Assembly: GCA_037189585.1 (NCBI GenBank)
Contig: JBBCJA010000004.1
Coordinates: forward strand, 62,001 to 126,000
DNA length: 64,000 bases
Direction of reading: 5' to 3'
DNA from: JAEXNA01 sp037189585
Lineage (GTDB): Bacteria; Vulcanimicrobiota; Xenobia; Xenobiales; JADMJV01
A program made the position numbers and the translations under genes. The notes under the pieces are model-generated. The model did no database searches. It had not been told where the DNA came from and saw only the letters and a list, made by a program, of their open reading frames with translations. Below are positions 7,621 to 16,559 of this stretch, piece by piece. Positions within the stretch are counted from its first letter, which is position 1, and every line of letters starts with the position of its first letter.

Positions 7621-9057
7621 CTACTCGTATTTGCGAGGACGGGTCTGGCGCTTCTTACCGCGGCTGCGCGTGGGGGCCAGAGCCTCGCTCTGTTGGCGGA
7701 TCGACTTGAGCTCTTTTTTGACCGTCAGGCGCTTCACCGCGGAGGGCCGCAGGTCGGGCTCGGCGGATTCATCCATCTCCTCGAGATAGGCTGAACGCGG
7801 CGTGAAGTCAAACTCCATCCCTCCGATCTGCACGACATCTCCGGGCTGGGCGCCGGCCTTGAAAAGACCTTCCTGAACCCCCCATCCCTCCAAACGGCGC
7901 TGGAGGAAAGCGACAGCCTCCTCTTCATTCATGTCGGTCATGGCGACCTGGAGCTCCACCTTCTGCCCTTGCACCACAAAGACGTCATCTTCTTTATGTA
8001 CGGTGAACTCCAAAGAGCGACGCTCCGGCAAGGGATGAACTTCAACCGGCTCGGGCTTGGGCGCATTCTTTAGCTCCTCGAAGACGGCTGCCTTGAACTC
8101 CTCGAGTCCAAGCTCCATGTCGGCCGAGATCTCAATCAATTGGCGATCGGCCTTGCGACAAACTTCACGCAGAGATTCCAGGGCCTCCTCATAACCTTGC
8201 TCGTCAACTTTGTTGACCACCAAAAGCTCCGGTTTGAGAGCCAGCCGCATGTCGTACTCGCGGAGTTCGTTACGAATGATGGTGTAGCCCTCAAGTGGGC
8301 TCTGAGGATCGATCTTAGTCAGGTCCAACAAATGAACCAAAAGCCTGGTACGACCCACGTGGCGAAGAAACTTGTGACCTAAGCCCACACCCGAAGCGGC
8401 GCCTTCGATAAGCCCAGGAAGGTCGGCGAAGACCGCGCTTCGAGTCGGGGTGAGATAGACCATGCCCAGGACCGGGTTGAGGGTGGTGAAAGCGTAGGCC
8501 CCGATCTTGGGATCAGCTTTCGAAATTTTGGACAAAAGTGTGGATTTACCGGCATTAGGAAATCCGATGAAGCCGACTTCGGCGAGCATTCGCAGGTCCA
8601 AATGCAGCCAATGCTCCTCCCCCGGCTCGCCCAGTTCGAAAAAGCGAGGAGCCTGCCGCTCCGAGGTGGCAAAATGCTGATTGCCTCGCCCTCCCCGACC
8701 TGCCCGCGCGACCACCGCTCGTTCACCGTGCTCGGTGAAATCGGCGATAACCAGTCCTGAATCGCGAAGAGAGACTCTAGTACCGACCGGAACTCTTAAG
8801 ACGAAGTCCTCGGCCGAACTTCCGTTCTTGCGACTCGACTTCCCGTGACCGCCCTTTTGGGCGCGAAAGTGAACCTTAGAGTTGAATTCCAGCAGAGTAT
8901 GGAGATTCTCGTCGGCCTCGATGATGATCGAACCTCCGTGTCCTCCGTCCCCTCCATCAGGTCCACCTTGAGGGACATATTTCTCTCGGCGAAACGAGCG
9001 AGCCCCATTCCCGCCGTCACCCGCTTTAACAAAAATATTGACCTGATCTTTAAACAC
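7621..9057 (-). CDS. obgE: Obg family GTPase
   Basis: 478 residues. The glycine-rich Obg fold at 1-158 is followed by the G domain: G1 GFPNAGKST near 165-173, FTTL switch, G3 DLPG at 212-215, G4 NKVD at 282-285. A C-terminal OCT domain follows (about 345-425), then a basic tail (RGKKRQTRPRK). Obg proteins act in 50S ribosome assembly and in linking growth to nucleotide state. It lies downstream of rpmA on the same strand, a widely conserved arrangement, with a hairpin between them that could lower read-through. Confidence 0.97.
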   Translation of the reverse strand: MFKDQVNIFVKAGDGGNGARSFRREKYVPQGGPDGGDGGHGGSIIIEADENLHTLLEFNSKVHFRAQKGGHGKSSRKNGSSAEDFVLRVPVGTRVSLRDSGLVIADFTEHGERAVVARAGRGGRGNQHFATSERQAPRFFELGEPGEEHWLHLDLRMLAEVGFIGFPNAGKSTLLSKISKADPKIGAYAFTTLNPVLGMVYLTPTRSAVFADLPGLIEGAASGVGLGHKFLRHVGRTRLLVHLLDLTKIDPQSPLEGYTIIRNELREYDMRLALKPELLVVNKVDEQGYEEALESLREVCRKADRQLIEISADMELGLEEFKAAVFEELKNAPKPEPVEVHPLPERRSLEFTVHKEDDVFVVQGQKVELQVAMTDMNEEEAVAFLQRRLEGWGVQEGLFKAGAQPGDVVQIGGMEFDFTPRSAYLEEMDESAEPDLRPSAVKRLTVKKELKSIRQQSEALAPTRSRGKKRQTRPRKYE

Positions 9058-9072
9058 TTAGAAAAGTCCTCG

Positions 9073-9103
9073 AAAAAAGAAAGAGCACCGTAATGAGGTG
9101 CTC
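9073..9103 (-). terminator. rho-independent terminator or attenuator between rpmA and obgE
   Basis: On the minus strand GAGCACC (complement of 9097-9103) pairs with GGTGCTC across a 7-base loop, followed by TTTCTTTTTT (complement of 9073-9082). It lies after the rpmA stop and just before the obgE start, so it probably makes obgE expression partial relative to rpmA. Confidence 0.75.
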
Positions 9104-9146
9104 AATCCGCGTTGTGATATCAAGTTCGCCCGTCGGGGCGAAAAAG

Positions 9147-9428
9147 CTAGGCTTCGGAAGCGACGACCGAGATCAGGGACTTGTTGTCCTTGCTCTCGAA
9201 CTTCACCACACCATCAACGGTGGCGAACAGCGTATGATCACGACCGGCCTGAACATTCTCGCCCGGGTAGAACTTGTTGCCGCGCTGACGCACCAGAATG
9301 CTTCCAGCCGAGACCACCTGTCCTCCGTAACGCTTCACACCCAGGCGCTTGGCGTTGGAATCACGACCGTTCTTGGTGGAGCCCATCCCTTTTTTGTGGG
9401 CGAATCGCGTTAAGTCCATCCAAATCAT
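9147..9428 (-). CDS. rpmA: 50S ribosomal protein L27 with N-terminal extension
   Basis: 93 residues. The body (AHKKGMGSTKNGRDSNAKRL, then VKRYGGQVVSAGSILVRQRG) is a standard bL27, whose N-terminus reaches the peptidyl transferase centre. Unlike most bL27 proteins it does not begin at M-A-H-K-K: nine residues (MIWMDLTRF) precede AHKKG. In Firmicutes and some relatives a comparable leader ending in QFF is removed by the protease Prp before assembly; here the motif would be L-T-R-F before A. The usual upstream neighbour rplU is absent. A good promoter lies at 9467-9494 and an AAGGAAAG ribosome-binding site favours the ATG at 9428. Confidence 0.96.
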   Translation of the reverse strand: MIWMDLTRFAHKKGMGSTKNGRDSNAKRLGVKRYGGQVVSAGSILVRQRGNKFYPGENVQAGRDHTLFATVDGVVKFESKDNKSLISVVASEA

Positions 9429-9466
9429 CGTAGAAACTCTTTCCTTGGTTTTGACGTAGGTCGCAT

Positions 9467-9494
9467 ATTATAACGATCTCGATCATGAATGCAA
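9467..9494 (-). promoter_or_regulatory. sigma-70-type promoter of rpmA
   Basis: Read on the minus strand: TTGCAT (complement of 9489-9494), a 16-base spacer, then TATAAT (complement of 9467-9472). The rpmA ATG is about 40 bases downstream with a purine-rich ribosome-binding site between. Confidence 0.75.
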
Positions 9495-9499
9495 CCCTT

Positions 9500-9663
9500 A
9501 GGCCTACATTTCGTACTTCTCCCGCGAGGATGTGCCCTCAAGGCACCGCTTTCGCGTTGTTATACCTCGCTGATGTATGGTTCAATACACCTCACTCGGT
9601 GCTCCTAGCGATAGCGATTCCTCGAAACCACATCCTCGCGGGAGAAGTACGAAATATAAGCCT
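9500..9663. repeat. 164-bp fold-back element with 35-bp inverted repeats
   Basis: The left arm 9500-9534 (AGGCCTACATTTCGTACTTC then TCCCGCGAGGATGTG) is mirrored by the reverse complement at 9629-9663 with two mismatches. The pairing continues inward with lower identity (TCAAGGCACCGCTTTCGC against TCGAGGAATCGCTATCGC), so most of the element could form one long hairpin. It begins 6 bp beyond the rpmA promoter and ends 4 bp before the DUF983 stop. No protein is encoded. A MITE-like insertion is the best reading; it may also act as a terminator for the DUF983 gene. Confidence 0.7.
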
Positions 9664-9667
9664 GGTG

Positions 9668-10078
9668 CTACAGCTTCTTAAACCCGGTCAAAAGAAAGAC
9701 AAAGGCGACCCAAAGCCCCTTCATGTTGCGATAAAAGCCGATCAAGATGGCCGTCGTGAGGAAGAAAAAGAAAAACAGAAGCTGATAGGCGGTCCAATCG
9801 GTGTAGCTATAGGCCGCGACCAGGCCGATCAGAGCCGGTATCAAAGTTAAAAAATATCCAACCGCGATGACTCCCAACTCATCCCCCGAGTGAGGCTGGA
9901 GTTTCACCTTGCAGTGAGAACAACGTTTACGAATTCCGAAAAAGCTTTCGAACATAGAGCCCTTTTCACAGCGCGGGCAGATGGTTCGCCATCCCAGCCA
10001 AAGCTTCTTAAGCCACCACATAAGGATTCCGCCGCTTCCGCCAGGCTTTCGGGGGATTTCAATTTCCGTGTCTAACAT
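9668..10078 (-). CDS. DUF983 family membrane protein
   Basis: 136 residues. A zinc-ribbon-like knuckle, CPRC at about 35-38 with CSHC some 20 residues later, is followed by two hydrophobic helices (GVIAVGYFLTLIPALIGLVAA and the Phe-rich YQLLFFFFFLTTAILIGF) and a short C-terminal hydrophobic end. This matches the DUF983 family, found near respiratory genes in proteobacteria but of unproven function. No operon partner is obvious here: it is transcribed alone and ends against a fold-back element that could terminate it. Confidence 0.85.
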   Translation of the reverse strand: MLDTEIEIPRKPGGSGGILMWWLKKLWLGWRTICPRCEKGSMFESFFGIRKRCSHCKVKLQPHSGDELGVIAVGYFLTLIPALIGLVAAYSYTDWTAYQLLFFFFFLTTAILIGFYRNMKGLWVAFVFLLTGFKKL

Positions 10079-10200
10079 ATCCGCTCTTTCACTAAGAATA
10101 GATGAGAATCTTTACCAACCTCGGCCGGAAACCAACCCTCACAGGAACACCCCTTTCGACGGTGAAACGGGGCATCCAAGCTGCTAGGAAGTGTCACGCC

Positions 10201-11280
10201 ATGGATCAGATCGTTAAAGCCCTCGGCATCATTAATAGTTTTCGAGTAGAAGAGCTCAGCGGGGCGGTCAATCCCACCTCGGGCGCGCGCTTAAATTTTG
10301 ACGCCCAACTTCAAGGCCTGAGACTCACCGCGGCCGATGGAACCGATCCCGGAATCTCGATCAGTTGTCAGGGATTCGGAGCGCGTAATCTCTCTCTTCC
10401 CACTCCCAACGATCCTTCCATCGCCGTCGACTCCTACGCACGCTCGCTGCGCGTCGATCTCGACGACCGTTTTTTTGCCCGAGCCGCGATCTTCGCCAAA
10501 GACCCGGTGGTGGCCGACATGCACAACGCCATCAATCGAGTGGAAATGAGTCAGGTGGAAACTCAAATCCGGTTGACTCCCACCAAAGTCGCCCATCTGG
10601 ACGTCGACCTGGAACAACTGACCTTACAACACGACCAGGAAGAGCTGATTCGCATTCTTGATCTGTCCTTGTCCGTTCTCGATTACGATACCAAGAAGCC
10701 TCCAGCAGTGGCTCAACGAGAGGCCGTCATTGTCCTTCGCAAGATGCGCCTCGAGATCGAGCAACGCTTCTTTGAACGTATTCTGGTCGCTGCCCGCAAG
10801 AAGATTCCGCCCATGGTCTCAAAACTCGACATCGAGCTACCTGGACCGGTGATGGTGGTGGACGCCAACGTTAAGATCAAAATCCCCATCTCCTTTAAAG
10901 TCGATCTTCGTCTGGAGACGGAAAACGACATGTTCGGGATCTTCTTCGACCGTTTCTATGTGCCGGGCACCAACATGAGGCTTCCCGGCTTCACCAGGAA
11001 CGTGTTGCTCGGACTGATCAAAACCTTTGCTGAGGACAAGCTTCAAGGTCTGGTCGAAATCTCCAACGAATCGATGCGAATCAATCCTTGGAGCAAAATT
11101 CCACTCAACCTGATCAAGAAAGTCAAAAGCTTTGCCGTGGAACAGCGACGAATCGTGTTGGAATTCGAACTATCGGCGGGCGACCAACCTTTGAGGGCTC
11201 ATGAACACGCTCAAGGAATGAACTTAGCCAGCGTCGGCACTAGCCCCGCTACCTTAGCGCCTGGGCCCGCTCTCGGATAG
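10201..11280 (+). CDS. protein of unknown function, beta-rich
   Basis: 359 residues from the ATG at 10201, chosen because AGGAAG lies 8 bases upstream; an in-frame ATG at 10102 would add 33 basic residues. No signal peptide or membrane helix is seen. The sequence alternates short hydrophobic and polar stretches (FDAQLQGLRLTAADG, KIKIPISFKVDLRLETEN), resembling lipid-binding DUF2993-like beta sheets, but I do not recognise the family with confidence. It is followed after 13 bp by a PP2C phosphatase and may be co-transcribed with it. Confidence 0.75.
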   Translation: MDQIVKALGIINSFRVEELSGAVNPTSGARLNFDAQLQGLRLTAADGTDPGISISCQGFGARNLSLPTPNDPSIAVDSYARSLRVDLDDRFFARAAIFAKDPVVADMHNAINRVEMSQVETQIRLTPTKVAHLDVDLEQLTLQHDQEELIRILDLSLSVLDYDTKKPPAVAQREAVIVLRKMRLEIEQRFFERILVAARKKIPPMVSKLDIELPGPVMVVDANVKIKIPISFKVDLRLETENDMFGIFFDRFYVPGTNMRLPGFTRNVLLGLIKTFAEDKLQGLVEISNESMRINPWSKIPLNLIKKVKSFAVEQRRIVLEFELSAGDQPLRAHEHAQGMNLASVGTSPATLAPGPALG

Positions 11281-11293
11281 AAAGAAGACGACA

Positions 11294-12301
11294 ATGGCAA
11301 TGCTCCTAGAAGACTCTTCTCCTCCACGCTGGGCCCGCCTTTTCGCCGGCCTGCTCCTTGGTGGAGTCACCGTCGCGGTCGCGCTCGCCGCCCTTCGCTC
11401 ATCTCGCCAGACGAATGAAGAATCGACTATTGGTCCCTCCGAAGCGGCCAAAACTTTGATCCCGGCTCCTTCCAATCCGCCGATACCCGAACCGAATTGG
11501 ACCTCAGGCGAAGTCTCATTAAAAGTAGACGGGATCGAAATTTTTGGTCTGACCCACGTGGGAAAAGCTCGAAGCGCCAATCAGGACACCTTTCGGCTTT
11601 ATCCTTTGCCGGAGCTAGGCTCCGACTACGCCTTGCTTTTGGTTTGCGACGGAATGGGTGGACACGCCGGAGGCGAGGTCGCTTCCGAAATCGCCGCGAA
11701 CCTGATTTCGGGAGTCGTCAATCGCCAACGTTCCAATCAGCCTGAAAATCTCTATGAATGCTTACGCGAGGCCTTGCACCGCGCCGATGCCGCGATCGAG
11801 CAGAGGGCCAGTAAGGAACGGAAACTCACGGGGATGGGAACGACCGCCGTCGCCGCGGTCGTTTGCATGGAAGGGTTCGTTCACTGTTACATCGGCGATT
11901 CGCGCCTTTACCAGGTAGAGGGCCATGAGATCACCTATATGACTCGTGACCACTCAGTGGTTCGCCTTCTTCTAGAAGAGGGGATCATCTCTGAGGCTGA
12001 AGCCAAGGAGCACCCCTTTCGCAGCCAGTTAACCTCGAGCCTAGGCGGCGGTAAGGACGCCAACCACCTGACGGTGGAACCAAAGTGGCGCGAGGACAGG
12101 GCTCCCTATCGAAGCTGGGGCGAGGGAAGCTCTATTCTTCTTTGCAGCGACGGCCTAAATTCGGAGATCTCCAATGACGAAATCGAATCGACCCTGGCTA
12201 GCAGCCGAGACGCCACCAGCGCCGCTCGACGACTGCTACAGAAGACGCTCGACACCGAGGCCAGAGACAATGTGACCATTATCGTGGCCCGGCGGGTCTA
12301 A
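11294..12301 (+). CDS. membrane-anchored PP2C-type Ser/Thr protein phosphatase
   Basis: 335 residues. A transmembrane helix at about 14-35 (FAGLLLGGVTVAVALAAL) is followed by a linker and a PP2C/SpoIIE-type catalytic domain from about residue 85. The metal-binding motifs are ARSANQD, CDGMGGHAGGEVAS, IGDSRLY and, near the end, SDGL and DNVTII. Bacterial PP2C enzymes reverse Ser/Thr phosphorylation by Hanks-type kinases; no kinase gene is in this window. Given the N-terminal anchor and positive flank, the catalytic domain may face either side; bacterial homologues are usually cytoplasmic. Confidence 0.93.
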   Translation: MAMLLEDSSPPRWARLFAGLLLGGVTVAVALAALRSSRQTNEESTIGPSEAAKTLIPAPSNPPIPEPNWTSGEVSLKVDGIEIFGLTHVGKARSANQDTFRLYPLPELGSDYALLLVCDGMGGHAGGEVASEIAANLISGVVNRQRSNQPENLYECLREALHRADAAIEQRASKERKLTGMGTTAVAAVVCMEGFVHCYIGDSRLYQVEGHEITYMTRDHSVVRLLLEEGIISEAEAKEHPFRSQLTSSLGGGKDANHLTVEPKWREDRAPYRSWGEGSSILLCSDGLNSEISNDEIESTLASSRDATSAARRLLQKTLDTEARDNVTIIVARRV

Positions 12302-12311
12302 CCTTTCGAAA

Positions 12312-12869
12312 TCAGTCGTTGATTCGGGCGGGATCCAAAACTCCGATGTAAGGCAAATTCCGGTAAAAAGACAGATAGTCCAGTCCGTAGCCCACGACGA
12401 AGTGGTCCTCGATGGTAAAGCCGAGGTAATCGATCACGATATCGGTCTTGCGACGCGCCGACTTCGACAACAAAGAACAGATCTTCAACGACTTCGGCTC
12501 TCTCATCAACAGGCTACGGCGCAGATAGTCCAGCGTAAGCCCGGTGTCGACGATATCCTCGACGATCAATACGTGACGGCCGCGGATACTCTCTTCCATA
12601 TCCTTGACCATCTTCACCACTCCGCTCGACTTGGTCGCTTCTCCGTAAGAGGAAATGCTGATAAAATCGACCGCGACCCTGCTGGACATATTCTGCATCA
12701 GGTCTGAGGTAAACAAAAATGCGCCCTTGAGGACGCAAATCAGGACAATCTCTTCGCCCGCGTAGTCGCGGTCAAGCTCGGCGGCAAGCTGTGCTATCCG
12801 TTCTTGGATGGCGGCTTCGTCAAGAAGAATTTGAGATAGCTCTTGAGGTATGTTCTCGGTATGCGGCAT
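12312..12869 (-). CDS. hpt: hypoxanthine phosphoribosyltransferase
   Basis: 185 residues from the ATG at 12869 (MPHTENIPQE). A longer frame from a TTG at 12950 exists, but the added residues do not match the family. The PRPP loop VLIVEDIVDTGLTL and the CVLKGAFLFTSDL segment are diagnostic. The enzyme salvages hypoxanthine and guanine to IMP and GMP. In many bacteria hpt sits between tilS and ftsH; here tilS and ftsH are adjacent about 10 kb away and hpt lies alone on the other strand. It converges with the PP2C gene, leaving only 10 bp between them. Confidence 0.95.
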   Translation of the reverse strand: MPHTENIPQELSQILLDEAAIQERIAQLAAELDRDYAGEEIVLICVLKGAFLFTSDLMQNMSSRVAVDFISISSYGEATKSSGVVKMVKDMEESIRGRHVLIVEDIVDTGLTLDYLRRSLLMREPKSLKICSLLSKSARRKTDIVIDYLGFTIEDHFVVGYGLDYLSFYRNLPYIGVLDPARIND

Positions 12870-13006
12870 GCCCGGCGCATTTGCGGGGATCAGAGTGAAT
12901 CCTGCCAGCTCGCCTCGAAGTTCCCATTGTGACGGTAGCTTCGACCACAATGTGGCCCAGACTGCGCTAACCTATCCTGCATTGATCGTAGTTTTCCAGA
13001 ATGTTC

Positions 13007-13315
13007 TTAGCCGGCGGGGGTTAGAAGCGCGACCAGACTCGACTCGGAAAGCGCGATAAAAGAGAGGCTCACCAGGGCTATTCGCCAGAGCTTATCCTTT
13101 TTGGAAGTCATCTGAAGAGCTCCTATCAAGAGCAACATGGAGACGGACTGCAACATCAGCATTTGGATCTCGGTCGGTCCAAATTTCATATTGGCGATCG
13201 CGCCGACCGAACTGTAGACCCACAAGCAACCCACAAAAACGCAGAACAACAAAAAGTTCAGCAGCGAGATGAATGGGGCTGTCCGGTAACGCACACGCTG
13301 GGGTTCCCCCTGCAT
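13007..13315 (-). CDS. small three-helix membrane protein, unknown
   Basis: 102 residues from the ATG at 13315, which has TAGGAG about 8 bases upstream; longer readings run into the end of the patatin gene and are unlikely. Hydrophobic segments: FISLLNFLLFCVFVGCLWV (about 13-31), MLMLQSVSMLLLIGALQM (about 50-68), and IALVSLSFIALSESSLVALL (near the C-terminus). No motif links it to a known family. It lies 91 bp downstream of the patatin gene on the same strand and may be transcribed with it. Confidence 0.7.
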   Translation of the reverse strand: MQGEPQRVRYRTAPFISLLNFLLFCVFVGCLWVYSSVGAIANMKFGPTEIQMLMLQSVSMLLLIGALQMTSKKDKLWRIALVSLSFIALSESSLVALLTPAG

Positions 13316-13406
13316 GTCGTCACTCCTACCAGAAATAGAAAATTTTTCACTTTTCAATTCGGTAAAATCGCTACCGCCATACCGGGAGATCCAGGTCTCA
13401 GGCCGA

Positions 13407-16400
13407 TCAGGGAGCACCCTCATGCGACGGCTTCTCAAAGCGCCTTTTAGCGTACTCGGCCGGGCTTGCCGACAGAGCCGCCGCGCCCGTGGAGCGCACC
13501 GACTCGAAAAGGTCGGCTTCTTCATTTTGTCCCACCCGAAAGTGGAATCCATCAGCATCACGGTGCAACTTACCCAGGCCATCCCCTTCGCCGGGCCTGT
13601 TATCCACGTAGGTGTCAAAAAATCCGCCAAGGACATTGGTCAGAGTGGACGGAGGGCGCAGGCTGCGATTGATCAGCGCGTCGCCCTTTTCCTTACTAAG
13701 AACCGGCATTCCAAGCTCTTTGGCATGAATCAGCCCCTTGAGGGAAAAATCCTCATGACTCCCTTGTAGTGCGGGGAGCGACTGTTGCTTTTCGGTGGCC
13801 AGATTGAAAGCCATCACAACACGCTTGGCTCCATGGGCCTTCATGGCTTGAAGGTAGCCATCCATCTGAGGCATGAACTTTCCGTAGAGCTCTCGATTAT
13901 GGGCGTCGATCAGGTCTAAATTGCCGGTATCGAAGTTGAGAGTATCGAGACTCACCCATTCTCCGGTTTGCGGATCGCGCGTCCTGGTGTGCGAAGGGAG
14001 CACGACCAACGCTCGCTCTCCTCCATCATCGGCAGCCGAACTCGTGGAGAGATTATCAACCACGCCGCCGTCAACCATCTGAAGCCTGGCCCTTTTGGTC
14101 TCTCCGTTCTCTCCCGGCTGAGCCACTAATATCTGGGGCGCTTGAAAGAATCCGGGTACCGCCGCTGAAGCGACCAGCGCGCCCACCACATCGACATTGG
14201 GCGTCTTATCAGTGCTCCAAGTCATGCGTCCATCCCCATCGAGGCATTCGCGAAGCGGATGGTCTTCCGGCATGTCGGAGTTGACCAGCGTGGTCACGAC
14301 CTTGAGCTTGTGCGGCAGGTCCCGAAAGAGAATGGGACGTCCCTCGATGCCGAGCTTATCGGAAAGAAGCTTGGAAAAGGTCTGATACATCTTCTGAGTG
14401 GAAAAGAGACCGTTACGATCGATACCTCGAACTTTCGGGTCGACTCCTCCCATCATCCAGACACCGTCACCGTTGAACGAGGTGAAGTCCACCGACTCCA
14501 AAACCCGACGCAACTCATCAGGCTTATAGCCCGCGGCCAGGAGAACCGCCATCAAGGTTCCGGCTGAAGTACCCACGAGTTCATCAATCTCATAACCATG
14601 AGGCGAGCCGACGAAAGCGTTCTCAAATTGCTTGAGGCACTCCACGTAGGCGAAACCTCGGCCACCGCCACCTTCAAAAACCTGGCTCATCTTCAGAGGA
14701 TTCGGATCATTGGGGTTACCCAGGCGCACCGAGGTTTGAGCCAGTTGGCGAAGCGGTGACACGGCGACACCGGAGGCCGGAGGAATAAAGAACTCGCTGA
14801 CTCCAAGAGGCTGCCTTTCGAAATCGCCCTGAAGCCGCGTCATAATCTGATCGACTTCACCGTAGCGATGCTCCATGTCAAAAAGAAAGCTCAGAAGCTG
14901 ACCGTGGCGACGCGCCTCCATTGACTGTGGATCTCGAGGTTTGAGATCGGCGAAATCTCGAAGCGCTTTGAGACCACGTCGCAACTCGACTCTGGAGACC
15001 GTACCATCAAGGACCTTCGAGACATCGAGCCCCTCGTAGCTGGAGCCGAGGATATCCCTGAGTCGCTGCTCGCGAGACTCGATCCGTGGAGACTCCCGTT
15101 TAGCTCCGTCTTTAATCGCCTGGAGCAGTTCGCGACGTTCGGCTATCCCGAGGCCGTCAAGACTGTGGTCGAGAGTGTCCTTAAGAGCTGAGGAACGATC
15201 GTAAGGTCGCTTGCGCTGCTGAAGGTCATGGCGTCCTCCGATCTCGTCAAGAACGGGAGCATCCGAAGGAGAAACCTGGTCAAATCCGGCGCTTCCCGGC
15301 TCTTTAAGGTTCCATTGTAAAAAGGCCTCGGGTAGCGGACGGGTCAATCCCCGTCGCGTCTCACGAGGGATCTCTCGGAGAAGCTTGACCCAATGAGTCT
15401 GCACACCGGTGAGGACATCACGGTCGAGCGAGGCCAGGGTGTCGATCCAGGCCGCCTCGCCTTTCTTTTCTCTCACCTTAGCGATCTCTACGGGAATCTC
15501 TCGAGTCTTCTCCAGAGCAGGCCATGGTCCAATACCGTCTTGACCGTCAAGCCAGGGAGGCGTGAGAATCTCTTTGAATCCCTCGATTTTTTTGGCGAGT
15601 TTAGGGTCCTTCTCCGCGAAATACGGCAACAGCTCGGTGGAGGTTGCTTCAAGCCGGCTCTGCAGCCACTGAAAGTACATCCCCGTGTCGGCGAAACCGT
15701 CGCCCAAGGAGTTGTTCCTCTCACCCAGTGAAGCCAGCGTTCGCTTGGCCACGAACTCGGTTCCGGTAAAGGTGCTAAAATCGCCATCGACATCGACAAA
15801 GACCGGCAAGAGTCCCTTCTTCGACTCGACCTCCAGCTGATTCCAGATCAGGCTACGTTGATCGATATCCGGAAAAGGATTGGTGATCGGGCGGTCGGGA
15901 GAATTCCACAGAGCCGTCACCGAATCGGCCTGGGCTTGAAGCTTTTCTCCCAAAAAGACAAATGCGGGGCGAGGTTCACCCGGCTTGCGAAAAGGTCCCT
16001 TGGCCAGCTCCTGCAAGTAGGGAGCGACCGTCTTACCGCCGTCATCTTCTTTCTTGACCGGCTCCATGGAGCGATAAAAGTGCTCTTCCACCGCGAGTAG
16101 GTCGCTCGGAGACAGCCCCTGTGACGCCTCCGTGGGGCCCGAAACCTCGGCCAGCAGAGTTCCGAGACTGTTCACGTAGGCTTCGGGTCGACGTTCCCGC
16201 AACCAGTCCAGAGGGGCTAGCGCCGGTTTGCCGGTCCACTTGGATTCGATATCGGCCATAGCTTTGGCCAATACGGTGTGCCCAAGGGTGGGGCCGACCG
16301 CGAGAGCTATGCGAACCCCGGAAGCCCATCCCGAGAGAGTCTTACCTATTCTCTGGAAGAAGTTGGGCTTTTTCACCCCGGCCAGAGCGCGCAGGTCCTT

Positions 16401-16553
16401 AAGGCTCAGGGCGTCGAGCTCGATGATGGAGCTCTTCTGAAAAATCGGTGTGTCGACGACCTCAAGCGCCGCATCTTCCTCTGGCCTGGGTCCGGAGAGC
16501 GGTCGTGCTGCCTGCTTCGCGGGAATATTGGAGTGCCCGAGTTTATCGATCAT
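13407..16553 (-). CDS. giant patatin-like phospholipase
   Basis: 1048 residues from the ATG at 16553 (GGAG 7 bases upstream). The patatin domain spans roughly 620-860: oxyanion loop EGGGGRGFAYV, nucleophile elbow GTSAG (Ser near 663) and catalytic Asp in MVDGGVVDN (near 826). The dyad is intact, so lipid acyl-hydrolase activity is likely. The first 600 residues are hydrophilic, probably helical, and unrecognised apart from a weakly hydrophobic stretch near 75-100 (VRIALAVGPTLGHTVLA). No Sec signal is present. Patatin proteins of this architecture without a signal peptide include secreted toxins such as ExoU, but no export system is identified here. Confidence 0.88.
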   Translation of the reverse strand: MIDKLGHSNIPAKQAARPLSGPRPEEDAALEVVDTPIFQKSSIIELDALSLKDLRALAGVKKPNFFQRIGKTLSGWASGVRIALAVGPTLGHTVLAKAMADIESKWTGKPALAPLDWLRERRPEAYVNSLGTLLAEVSGPTEASQGLSPSDLLAVEEHFYRSMEPVKKEDDGGKTVAPYLQELAKGPFRKPGEPRPAFVFLGEKLQAQADSVTALWNSPDRPITNPFPDIDQRSLIWNQLEVESKKGLLPVFVDVDGDFSTFTGTEFVAKRTLASLGERNNSLGDGFADTGMYFQWLQSRLEATSTELLPYFAEKDPKLAKKIEGFKEILTPPWLDGQDGIGPWPALEKTREIPVEIAKVREKKGEAAWIDTLASLDRDVLTGVQTHWVKLLREIPRETRRGLTRPLPEAFLQWNLKEPGSAGFDQVSPSDAPVLDEIGGRHDLQQRKRPYDRSSALKDTLDHSLDGLGIAERRELLQAIKDGAKRESPRIESREQRLRDILGSSYEGLDVSKVLDGTVSRVELRRGLKALRDFADLKPRDPQSMEARRHGQLLSFLFDMEHRYGEVDQIMTRLQGDFERQPLGVSEFFIPPASGVAVSPLRQLAQTSVRLGNPNDPNPLKMSQVFEGGGGRGFAYVECLKQFENAFVGSPHGYEIDELVGTSAGTLMAVLLAAGYKPDELRRVLESVDFTSFNGDGVWMMGGVDPKVRGIDRNGLFSTQKMYQTFSKLLSDKLGIEGRPILFRDLPHKLKVVTTLVNSDMPEDHPLRECLDGDGRMTWSTDKTPNVDVVGALVASAAVPGFFQAPQILVAQPGENGETKRARLQMVDGGVVDNLSTSSAADDGGERALVVLPSHTRTRDPQTGEWVSLDTLNFDTGNLDLIDAHNRELYGKFMPQMDGYLQAMKAHGAKRVVMAFNLATEKQQSLPALQGSHEDFSLKGLIHAKELGMPVLSKEKGDALINRSLRPPSTLTNVLGGFFDTYVDNRPGEGDGLGKLHRDADGFHFRVGQNEEADLFESVRSTGAAALSASPAEYAKRRFEKPSHEGAP

Positions 16554-16559
16554 GCACAA

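Noticed and set aside
13007..13636. 209-residue reading of the small membrane protein
   Set aside because: The extra N-terminal part overlaps the end of the patatin gene in another frame, whereas the ATG at 13315 has its own ribosome-binding site.
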